Position numbers and translations under genes: made by a program. Below the pieces are notes generated by a model. That model ran no database searches and had not been told where the DNA came from. It saw nothing but the letters and a program-made list of their open reading frames with translations. This document shows positions 57,512 through 64,000 of a stretch of DNA of 64,000 nt, one piece after another (positions within the stretch are counted from its first letter, which is position 1; every line of letters starts with the position of its first letter). The stretch is from Clostridioides difficile (GTDB lineage: Bacteria > Bacillota > Clostridia > Peptostreptococcales > Peptostreptococcaceae): positions 620,001 to 684,000 of the forward strand of contig CP103804.1 in the NCBI GenBank assembly GCA_024919175.1, read 5' to 3'.

Positions 57512-58462
57512 ATGAATACTAGCGGAAGCGAGATTAAAATTATTGCAGGTAATTCATCGAAAGAGTTAGCACAAAAAATAGCTGACTATATAGGTGTATC
57601 AGTGCTAGACTGTGAAGTAGGTACATTTAGTGATGGTGAAATATGTGTAAACATGAATGAGACAGTAAGAGGTTGTGATGTGTTTGTAGTACAATCTACT
57701 AATAGTCCAGTAAATGACAACTTAATGGAGTTATTAATCTTAATTGATGCATTAAAGAGAGCATCAGCAGGAAGAATAACAGCAGTTATTCCTTACTATG
57801 GATATGCAAGACAAGACAGAAAAGCTAAGGCAAGAGATCCAATCACTGCTAAATTAGTTGCAAACTTAATAACTGCTGCTGGAGCAGATAGAGTATTGAC
57901 AATGGATTTACATGCAGCTCAAATACAAGGATACTTTGATATACCACTAGACCATTTACTAGGCGGAACAATATTAGCAGATTACTTCAATGAAAAGAAA
58001 ATAGAAGATTTAGTAGTAGTATCTCCAGACTTAGGAAGTGTTACTAGATCAAGAAAGTTTGCTAATACTTTAAATGGAGAAGTTCCAATAGCTATAATAG
58101 ATAAGAGAAGACCAAAAGCTAATGTATGTGAAGTTATGAACTTAATAGGTGATGTTAAAGGTAAAAATGTTATACTATTAGATGATATGATAGATACAGC
58201 AGGAACAATAGTTAACGCTGCAAATGCACTTAAAGAGTTTGGAGCAAAAGATGTTTATGCTTGCTGTACTCATGGTGTATTATCAGGACCAGCTATTGAA
58301 AGAATTTCTAATTCAGAAATAAGCGAGTTAATAGTTCTTGATACTATACAACTTCCTGAAGAAAAAAGAATAGATAAGATAAAAATAAAAACAGTAGCTC
58401 CTTTATTTGGAGATGCTATAAGAATGATATTCTCTAATGAATCAGTAAGTAAATTATTTTAA
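57512..58462 (+). CDS. prs: Ribose-phosphate pyrophosphokinase
   Basis: Prs makes PRPP from ribose 5-phosphate and ATP, feeding purine, pyrimidine, histidine and NAD synthesis. The 316-residue protein has DGEICVNMNETVRGCDVFVVQST near residue 42 and YGYARQDRKAKARDPITAKLVANL near residue 93. DLHAAQIQGYF is near 130 and the PRPP loop VILLDDMIDTAGTI near 222. The GGAGGG site is strong. Ribose 5-phosphate produced by PhnPP could feed this enzyme. Confidence 0.97.
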   Translation: MNTSGSEIKIIAGNSSKELAQKIADYIGVSVLDCEVGTFSDGEICVNMNETVRGCDVFVVQSTNSPVNDNLMELLILIDALKRASAGRITAVIPYYGYARQDRKAKARDPITAKLVANLITAAGADRVLTMDLHAAQIQGYFDIPLDHLLGGTILADYFNEKKIEDLVVVSPDLGSVTRSRKFANTLNGEVPIAIIDKRRPKANVCEVMNLIGDVKGKNVILLDDMIDTAGTIVNAANALKEFGAKDVYACCTHGVLSGPAIERISNSEISELIVLDTIQLPEEKRIDKIKIKTVAPLFGDAIRMIFSNESVSKLF

Positions 58463-58477
58463 TTAATTAAATTTACA

Positions 58478-58524
58478 AGAGTTGCTTTAAAAAGATATAA
58501 GCTTTTTAAGCAACTCTTTTTTAA
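58478..58524 (+). terminator. Strong terminator after prs
   Basis: AGAGTTGCTT (58478-58487) pairs with AAGCAACTCT (58508-58517), extended by AAAAAG/CTTTTT inside, then a T run. Confidence 0.9.
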
Positions 58525-58683
58525 TATCTTAATTTATGTATGATTATAATTTATTGGAGTTGTATGTGTGTATGTAAAAGTAAATGTTTCTTGTAAAACA
58601 TGTGGATAAACAATTAAAAACTAAATTCAATAAAAGTATAAAATTATGAATTTTATGAATATAAAAAATATTTGGAAAAAGTA

Positions 58684-58712
58684 TTGAAAAAATTTGAATT
58701 ATGTAGTATTAT
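58684..58712 (+). promoter_or_regulatory. Promoter of the orphan RNA unit
   Basis: TTGAAA at 58684-58689, a 17-base spacer and TATTAT at 58707-58712 give a clear housekeeping promoter. No gene of ordinary length follows. Confidence 0.7.
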
Positions 58713-58718
58713 GTAAAT

Positions 58719-59163
58719 ATAAATTAAAGAAAGAGGTGTTTCCAATGGGAAGGATTGAAGATGAACCCCTAATAATTAATTGATTCAGTCACAATCTAAA
58801 GTAAATATAAAAATCTATTGAAAGTTTATTTATAAGAATTGAAAATAGTATCTATTCTATATCTTTAGTGTTTGTGAGAGGGTTCTGGATTATATAAAGT
58901 TACTATAAAGAAAGTAATTTTGCACAATAAGCATACCTATAAATGAAGAGTTTCATTTATATATTGATTGTGACTGAATCATAACTGTAAGAATATAGAA
59001 TGTTTATATATAGATGTTTTTAATAAAATACTATATTGTAATAGCTTTTAGCTTTCAAATAAATATTAGCAAAGGATGGAAATGACAATGATAAAACTAA
59101 ATGATAATTTATAAATATCTCCTTACGATATATAATAATTGTAGGGAGATGTTTCTTTTTTTG
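58719..59163 (+). ncRNA. Candidate structured noncoding RNA between prs and pilA1
   Basis: This unit has its own promoter and terminator but no open frame longer than 12 codons. TGATTCAGTCACAATC (58781-58796) pairs perfectly with GATTGTGACTGAATCA (58966-58981), closing a 201-nt domain. Inside are hairpins, including a perfect 10-bp stem TATAAATGAA/TTCATTTATA near 58938-58962 and AAAGTTACT/AGTAATTTT near 58897-58921. GAACCC (58763-58768), before the long helix, can pair with GGGTTC (58880-58885) inside it, forming a pseudoknot. Size and layout recall large bacterial RNA classes such as raiA-type or 6S, but I cannot match a consensus. A MITE-like element is an alternative. Confidence 0.5.
59117..59163 (+). 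terminator. Terminator of the orphan RNA unit
   Basis: ATCTCCTTAC (59117-59126) pairs with GTAGGGAGAT (59141-59150) with one G-U, then a long T run. Confidence 0.85.
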
Positions 59164-59236
59164 TATAGTATAATTATTTCTAGAAATCGTGTTTGAATAT
59201 GTTAAATTTTGGTATATATAAATAATATAAACTGTG

Positions 59237-59265
59237 TTGCTAAAATGTGGTAACTATTATATAAT
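59237..59265 (+). promoter_or_regulatory. Promoter of the pilA1 riboswitch leader
   Basis: TTGCTA at 59237-59242, a 17-base spacer and TATAAT at 59260-59265. The transcript would start near 59272 and run through the riboswitch. Confidence 0.75.
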
Positions 59266-59320
59266 ATAAGTGGATATATATCTCTATTATGAGTTATATA
59301 TCATTCTAAATTTAATAAAA

Positions 59321-59437
59321 TAGAAACGTTGATGTATGTTCTGTAATGTGGGCACCTTGGAACATATTGAGTTAGTGGTGCAACCGGCTATGAAATTGTA
59401 TTTATTTAAGGATACTTTTATTTTCATAGCTTTTTTT
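59321..59437 (+). promoter_or_regulatory. c-di-GMP-II riboswitch controlling pilA1
   Basis: The aptamer spans about 59321-59392. Helix TATGTTC (59335-59341) pairs with GAACATA, pseudoknot GCACC pairs with GGTGC, and the conserved TTGAGTTAGTGGTGCAACC stretch is present. Right after it, GCTATGAAA (59387-59395) pairs with TTTCATAGC (59422-59430) and seven T residues, a terminator. The terminator's left arm includes the 3' strand of the aptamer's first helix, so ligand binding should break the terminator and turn pilA1 on. A c-di-GMP-II ON switch is known at this gene in C. difficile. Confidence 0.95.
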
Positions 59438-59560
59438 GTTAAAAGAAATAGTTATATGTCATAAATAAATCTGGTTAGTACGTGTAAATAATTTTACTTA
59501 GATTTTTAACCAGATATATTATAAGTAAGTATTAATTAAAAATATTGAGGGGGAATAAAA

Positions 59561-60091
59561 ATGAAGTTAAGAAAGAATAAAAAGGGTTTCACTTTAGTGG
59601 AATTATTGGTAGTAATTGCAATTATAGGTGTATTAGCAGTGGTAGCAGTTCCAGCTTTATTTAGTAATATCAACAAGGCTAAGGTAGCAAGTGTTGAGTC
59701 TGATTATAGCTCAGTTAAGAGTGCAGCATTGTCTTATTATTCAGATACAAATAAGATGCCAGCAGCAACAGCAGATTCAACAAAGCCTGCAAATTTAAAT
59801 GACTTAAATTCTTATATGGATACTCTTCCAGATAAAGCAGATATAGGAGGATCATATCAATTGTTTTTGTCTGGAAAGAAATTAGTACTACAAATAGGTG
59901 TGGAAGATAATGGAGCTACATTAACAAAAGCACAATCAGCAAAATTAGTTAGTGATTTAGGTGAAAATAAAATATATAAAAACGCTGATTTAGCTATTGC
60001 AAATAAATTAAACAGTGCTGATGAAATAAATAATGAACCTCTATATATAGTACTTATAGACAATGCAGATATGAATGCAGGTACTAAGTAA
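59561..60091 (+). CDS. pilA1: Major type IV pilin PilA1
   Basis: PilA1 is the main pilin of C. difficile type IV pili. The 176-residue prepilin has the short basic leader MKLRKNKKG, cut before FTLVELLVVIAIIGVL, with Glu at +5. The hydrophobic N-terminal helix forms the pilus core. The globular head (about residues 55-176) lacks cysteines, so there is no disulfide-bounded D-loop as in Gram-negative pilins. GAGGGGG precedes the ATG. Transcription starts upstream of the c-di-GMP-II switch and is likely reduced downstream by the hairpin at 60143. Confidence 0.96.
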   Translation: MKLRKNKKGFTLVELLVVIAIIGVLAVVAVPALFSNINKAKVASVESDYSSVKSAALSYYSDTNKMPAATADSTKPANLNDLNSYMDTLPDKADIGGSYQLFLSGKKLVLQIGVEDNGATLTKAQSAKLVSDLGENKIYKNADLAIANKLNSADEINNEPLYIVLIDNADMNAGTK

Positions 60092-60142
60092 TACTTTATA
60101 CTTATTAAGTAAGATATTATAAATTCAATGAAAAATATAATA

Positions 60143-60175
60143 AAAAGACAGGAAGAAAATCTTCCTGTCTTTTTA
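60143..60175 (+). terminator. Terminator between pilA1 and pilB1
   Basis: AAAAGACAGGAAGA (60143-60156) pairs with TCTTCCTGTCTTTT (60160-60173), followed by T residues. Partial readthrough would keep pilA1 levels above the rest of the operon. Confidence 0.85.
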
Positions 60176-60206
60176 TACTATTTTTTTAATACCCAATCAT
60201 AAATGA

Positions 60207-60215
60207 TGGTATAAT
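60207..60215 (+). promoter_or_regulatory. Possible extended -10 promoter before pilB1
   Basis: TGGTATAAT (60207-60215) is an ideal extended -10. It is 24 bases before the pilB1 ribosome site region and could give pilB1 its own promoter. The leader would be only a few bases long. Confidence 0.35.
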
Positions 60216-60239
60216 TAAAATAGTAAAGGAGTGAAATCT

Positions 60240-61916
60240 GTGGCTAAAAAAGTTAGAATAGGAGACAAACTGGTCGAAAAAGGATACATAACAGAAGACC
60301 AGCTTAAATGGGCATTATCAGAGCAAAAAAACAGTGGAAAAAGACTAGGAGAATTTCTAGTACAAGAAGGACTTATAGATAGTAACTTATTAATAAGTGT
60401 ATTAAAGGAACTTTTAGATATAGAAAGTGTATTTTTAGAAGGAACAGAGATAGATACATTAGCTACAAAGATGGTTCCAGAAAATATATGCAAAAGATAT
60501 ACTGTATTTCCATTCAAAATCGATGGAAACAAAATATGTTTAGCCATGTCAGACCCACAAGACAGAGAAGCAGTTCAAGATGTAAGACGTATGTCAGGTA
60601 AAGATGTCGAAATATTTATATCAAGTGCAGATGACATAAACAAATCAATAGGTCATGCTTATGCACATTCAGAAATAAATAAAGCAATGACTGAATACAA
60701 CAAAAATAAGACTGGCGGAATTAGAGAAACAGTAATCCTTGAAGAGGATGTAAATGCTGCTCCAATAGTAAGACTAGTAAACAATATACTAGAAAATGCT
60801 GTTAGAATGGAAGCTAGTGATATACATATAGAACAAAGCGAAAATTACATGCGTGTTAGATTTAGAGTAGATGGAATGTTAAGAGAATATATGAGGATGA
60901 ATTCTGCTCCATACAAGGCAGTAATAAGTCGTATAAAAATAATGTCAGATATAAATATATCTGAAAAGAGGATTCCACAAGATGGTAGAATATATTTAAA
61001 AGTAGACAATAAACCTATAGACTTTAGGGTTTCTACAATGCCAACTAATAGAGATGAAAAAATAGCCATGAGGGTACTTGATAAGAGTAATTTTATGGTA
61101 AGTAAAGAAGTACTAGGAATAGATGAACATGGCTCTAAGATATATGATGAGTTAATAAATACCCCTTATGGTCTTATATTGGTTGTTGGACCTACTGGAA
61201 GTGGAAAGACCACTACATTATATTCAATGTTAAATCAATTGAATACAGAAAATAGAAATTTATTAACAATAGAAGACCCTATAGAATATGAACTACCTGG
61301 TGTAAATCAATCTCAAATAAATGAAAAGGCAGGGCTGACTTTTGCCAGTGGGCTTAGAGCTTTTATGCGTCAAGACCCAGATATAATAATGGTCGGAGAG
61401 ATAAGGGATACAGAAACTGCTGAAATAGCAATTAGAGCTTCTCTTACAGGACACTTAGTTTTAAGTACATTACATGCAAATACAGCAGTTGGAGCTATTT
61501 CACGTCTTTTAGATATGGATGTGGAAAGCTTTTTGATAACTTCTTCTCTTTTGGGAGTAATATCTCAAAGACTTACACGAAAAATATGTGAGCATTGTAG
61601 AGTTTCATATGAAGCAGATACTGGAGAAAAAAAGGCTCTTGGTATTGATGTAAATGAATCAGTAACTATCTATAAAGGTCAAGGATGTGAAAGATGTAAT
61701 AATACTGGATATAAGGGACGTCTAGGTATATTTGAAATGCTTGAAATTACACCAGAAATAAAAGAGCTAATAGATTCATCTGCAAATCAAAGAGAAATTT
61801 TAAAGCTAGCTAAAAAACAAGGTATGGTTAGTCTAAAAGAGGATATAGTTAAAAAGGTTTTAGGTGGAAAGACAACAGTAGAAGAAATGATTAGAATAAT
61901 TTTGATGACTGATTAA
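60240..61916 (+). CDS. pilB1: Type IV pilus assembly ATPase PilB1
   Basis: PilB1 is the cytosolic hexameric ATPase that powers pilus extension. The 558-residue protein has an N-terminal GspE-like domain (IGDKLVEKGYITEDQLKWAL), and EASDIHIEQSE near residue 195. Walker A VVGPTGSGKTTTLYSM is near residue 317, the Asp box LTIEDPIEYELPGVNQSQIN near 343, and Walker B DPDIIMVGEIRDTETAEIA near 380. A four-Cys zinc motif (CEHCR, then CERCNNTG) lies near residues 450-485. GTG 60240 fits the AAAGGAG site better than GTG 60231. Confidence 0.95.
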   Translation: MAKKVRIGDKLVEKGYITEDQLKWALSEQKNSGKRLGEFLVQEGLIDSNLLISVLKELLDIESVFLEGTEIDTLATKMVPENICKRYTVFPFKIDGNKICLAMSDPQDREAVQDVRRMSGKDVEIFISSADDINKSIGHAYAHSEINKAMTEYNKNKTGGIRETVILEEDVNAAPIVRLVNNILENAVRMEASDIHIEQSENYMRVRFRVDGMLREYMRMNSAPYKAVISRIKIMSDINISEKRIPQDGRIYLKVDNKPIDFRVSTMPTNRDEKIAMRVLDKSNFMVSKEVLGIDEHGSKIYDELINTPYGLILVVGPTGSGKTTTLYSMLNQLNTENRNLLTIEDPIEYELPGVNQSQINEKAGLTFASGLRAFMRQDPDIIMVGEIRDTETAEIAIRASLTGHLVLSTLHANTAVGAISRLLDMDVESFLITSSLLGVISQRLTRKICEHCRVSYEADTGEKKALGIDVNESVTIYKGQGCERCNNTGYKGRLGIFEMLEITPEIKELIDSSANQREILKLAKKQGMVSLKEDIVKKVLGGKTTVEEMIRIILMTD

Positions 61917-61927
61917 AGGATGATATT

Positions 61928-63136
61928 ATGAAAAGTTTTAAGTACACAATAATAAAAGAGGATGGGAAAAAGCAAACTGATGTGATTGAAGCTAATGATT
62001 TTAATGAAGCTAAAAGTCTTCTTCGAAAAAGAAATCTTAGAGTTCTTGAAATCAAAGAAAACAAGAGTAAAAACATAAAACTATCTTCTAGAAAAAGAAA
62101 AAAAGATTTAGGGGCTGACCAGATAAGCCACTTTTGTAGACAGTTTGCTATTATAGTATCTTCTGGTATAAATAGTATTTCTGGATTAGAAACATTAGCA
62201 GGAAGGTCAACAAATGTTACATTAAGAGAAGAAATTAATCGTATAGTAGCAGAAATAAAAATAGGGTCCACCATTGCTGACTCAATGCTTGCACCAAAGT
62301 CGAAGTTTCCAAAGTTACTTGGTGCCATGGTGGCTACAGGTGAAGCTACAGGGAAACTAGACGAAGTATTAAAAAGTATGGCGTCGTTTTATTCAAGTGA
62401 GCATAGAGTTAAGCAAAAGCTTAGAAATGCAGCTACATACCCATTAATAGTTTTGATTTCTTCATTTATAATGATTTTTATATTTACAGCATTTATGGTA
62501 CCCAAGATGATTAATTCAATTACAACAGTAGGTGCTACTCTTCCACTTATAACAAGGATTGTTATGGGATTTGGTACATTTATGAAGACATTTTGGCCAA
62601 TAGTGCTTTTAGCTATTATATTATCTATTTACCAATTTAAGAAGTATCTAAAAACACCAGTTGGGAGAGCTCAAAAGGATAGAGTTATAAATAAAATTCC
62701 TGTCCTAGGAAAAGGGATAAATTGTATGGTGGCTACACGATTTTCAAGGGCATTGTATCTATTTGTATCAACAGGATACCCATTAGTTCAAGGGCTTGAT
62801 TATATCATAGATAGTGTAAATAATACTATGGCAGAAAAAATTTTAACATCAGCAAAAGATGGAATAACAAAAGGTGAAAGTCTATCAGAAAACTTAGAAA
62901 GATATACGTATTTTGATTCAGTTTTAGTGCAGATGATAGCTATAGGAGAACAGACAGGGGAATTAGAGAACATAAGTAGACAAATGGCTGAATTCTATGA
63001 GTATGAATCCGAAATTTATCTAAATAGAATGGCATCAATGATAGAACCTGTTTTAATAATTGCAGTTGGTATTATAGTTGCGGTACTGGTTGTATCAATA
63101 TTCATGCCAATGCTTAGTATATATGATGCTATGTAG
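61928..63136 (+). CDS. pilC1: Type IV pilus inner membrane platform protein PilC1
   Basis: PilC1 anchors the assembly machine in the membrane. The 402-residue protein has the GspF repeat architecture: two related cytosolic helical units (ISHFCRQFAIIVSSGINSISGLETLA near residue 63 and FSRALYLFVSTGYPLVQGLDYI near residue 272). Each is followed by membrane helices (about 170-190, 215-235 and 372-396). VATGEATGKLDEVLKSMASFY and MIAIGEQTGELENISRQMAEFYEYE are the paired family motifs. It starts 11 nt after pilB1. Confidence 0.94.
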   Translation: MKSFKYTIIKEDGKKQTDVIEANDFNEAKSLLRKRNLRVLEIKENKSKNIKLSSRKRKKDLGADQISHFCRQFAIIVSSGINSISGLETLAGRSTNVTLREEINRIVAEIKIGSTIADSMLAPKSKFPKLLGAMVATGEATGKLDEVLKSMASFYSSEHRVKQKLRNAATYPLIVLISSFIMIFIFTAFMVPKMINSITTVGATLPLITRIVMGFGTFMKTFWPIVLLAIILSIYQFKKYLKTPVGRAQKDRVINKIPVLGKGINCMVATRFSRALYLFVSTGYPLVQGLDYIIDSVNNTMAEKILTSAKDGITKGESLSENLERYTYFDSVLVQMIAIGEQTGELENISRQMAEFYEYESEIYLNRMASMIEPVLIIAVGIIVAVLVVSIFMPMLSIYDAM

Positions 63137-63151
63137 GAGGGAAAACAACAA

Positions 63152-64000
63152 ATGAATAAGGTTTATGTATCATATTATGGTGATTCTATATCCATAGTTG
63201 AAGGCAGATACAAACATGATAAAGATAAGTTTTACATAAAAAGCTTTAATGCATTTTCAATAGAGGATATTGCTCAAGATTTTTCTAAAGAAAAGTATGC
63301 TCTATTGAGATATGCATTAGAGAATGTAAAGTTAAAATCAAAACATATAGTGTTTTGTTTGAATACGAGAGATGTAATTCTAAAACCTCAAAAGTTGCCT
63401 AAGATGGATAAAAAAGATTTAGATGGATTTATGAAGCTAGAAATGGACGAAATGATGGCTTTGGAATCAGATGAATATGTATTTTCATATGAAGTATCTA
63501 GTGAGATATCTGAGAGGACAGAAGGAGAAGAGGCTAGTTTAAACCTGATTATTGGAGCTATAAAAAAAGAAGAGATAAATGCGATTGTAGATATAATACA
63601 TGAATTTGATTTGGTATTAGATAGAATAGACACATTATCAACAGCTTATTTAAGAATTCTCAAGAACCTAGATTACAATGATATAATGGTGACAAACATA
63701 AGCGATAATAGCACAATTATAAACATATATAAAAAAGATACTTTATTTATTAGTGATAATATACCAATAAGAATAACTGCTAAAGATATGGAAATGCAAT
63801 TATTAAATGTGGTTGAAGAGTCAAAAGGACTTATGAATTACTATTCGTCAAGAAACTTTGGTAAGGTAACAGATACTATATTAATATTGGGGAAAAGGTA
63901 CTCTAATAAATTAATTTATGAAGCTTTTAGTTCTGCATTTTCAAACTATATTTCTCAAGGTCTTACCGAGATAATGGATATAGCTGATATGGTATCTGGT
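63152..64000 (+). CDS. pilM1: Type IV pilus assembly protein PilM1, N-terminal part
   Basis: The gene runs off the end of the window; 283 codons are visible. PilM is an actin-like cytosolic ATP-binding protein that links to PilN/PilO and the ATPase. Here the N-terminus reads NKVYVSYYGDSISIVEG. VILKPQKLPKMDKKDLDGFMKLEMDEMMALESDEYVFSYEV in two parts around residues 75-115 resembles PilM. The sequence is divergent from Gram-negative PilM, so the call relies on position after pilC1. The ribosome site is AGGAGGG. Confidence 0.85.
   Translation, partial: MNKVYVSYYGDSISIVEGRYKHDKDKFYIKSFNAFSIEDIAQDFSKEKYALLRYALENVKLKSKHIVFCLNTRDVILKPQKLPKMDKKDLDGFMKLEMDEMMALESDEYVFSYEVSSEISERTEGEEASLNLIIGAIKKEEINAIVDIIHEFDLVLDRIDTLSTAYLRILKNLDYNDIMVTNISDNSTIINIYKKDTLFISDNIPIRITAKDMEMQLLNVVEESKGLMNYYSSRNFGKVTDTILILGKRYSNKLIYEAFSSAFSNYISQGLTEIMDIADMVSG

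Noticed and set aside
58719..58984. CdISt1-type IStron or group I intron at the orphan RNA
   Set aside because: The block is too short and has no transposase and no recognisable group I core.

Overview
The window is almost certainly chromosomal DNA of Clostridioides difficile or a very close relative. It is AT-rich Gram-positive sequence with strong AGGAGG-type ribosome binding sites. Its 16S rRNA variable regions read like C. difficile, and the gene set includes the C. difficile-type spore protein SipL and the primary type IV pilus locus with pilA1 behind a c-di-GMP-II riboswitch. Nearly every gene lies on the + strand; the exceptions are pncB-lrp and murC. Many genes are collinear with the origin-proximal region of Bacillus subtilis (yaaO-tmk-holB-yaaT-yabB-rsmI, metG-tatD-rnmV-ksgA, veg-ispE, purR-spoVG-glmU-prs). 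No tRNA gene, CRISPR array, insertion sequence or prophage was seen.

Layout. 1-4.8 kb: end of veg, then sipL, ispE, a GntR/FCD regulator, spoIIR and a SleB-type hydrolase, so a sporulation-rich start. 4.9-9.9 kb: racE, a DUF1934 protein, tilS and ftsH. 10-13.6 kb: a vitamin cluster of birA, a P1/S58 N-terminal-nucleophile hydrolase, panT (with a structured leader) and coaX. 13.7-17.4 kb: dusB, greA, lysS and a small membrane protein. 17.4-22.6 kb: an rRNA operon (16S-23S-5S, no spacer tRNA). 22.7-29.5 kb: a DUF378 protein and the yaaO, tmk, holB, ricT, trmN6-like, rsmI and HD-domain genes. 29.6-32.8 kb: pncB-lrp (minus strand) divergent from spmAB. 32.8-35.9 kb: T-box, metG, tatD. 36.1-46.6 kb: a complete carbon-phosphorus lyase cassette (phnGHIJKLM, phnPP) with a 2-aminoethylphosphonate-type ABC transporter, lying between tatD and rnmV. 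46.7-52.9 kb: rnmV, ksgA, an acidic unknown protein, a PepT-like peptidase, a cation efflux protein and an unknown anchored protein. 52.9-58.5 kb: murC (minus strand), purR, spoVG, glmU, prs. 58.5-64 kb: an apparently unannotated structured RNA unit, the c-di-GMP-II riboswitch, pilA1, pilB1, pilC1 and the start of pilM1.

How the parts work together. The phn cassette would import phosphonates and carry them through phosphonate activation, C-P cleavage by PhnJ and direct conversion of the cyclic phosphate to ribose 5-phosphate by PhnPP, so PhnP and PhnN are not needed. The pilus operon is switched on by c-di-GMP. The panT/coaX pair handles pantothenate uptake and its first phosphorylation, and the adjacent hydrolase may feed it.

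The items most worth a second look are the ~440-nt orphan transcription unit between prs and pilA1 (a 16-bp long-range helix plus a possible pseudoknot), the panT leader with mutually exclusive helices and an operator-like repeat on its promoter, and the possible pantetheine-hydrolase role of the P1 peptidase. All functional calls rest on reading motifs, synteny and spacing; no database search or folding program was run.
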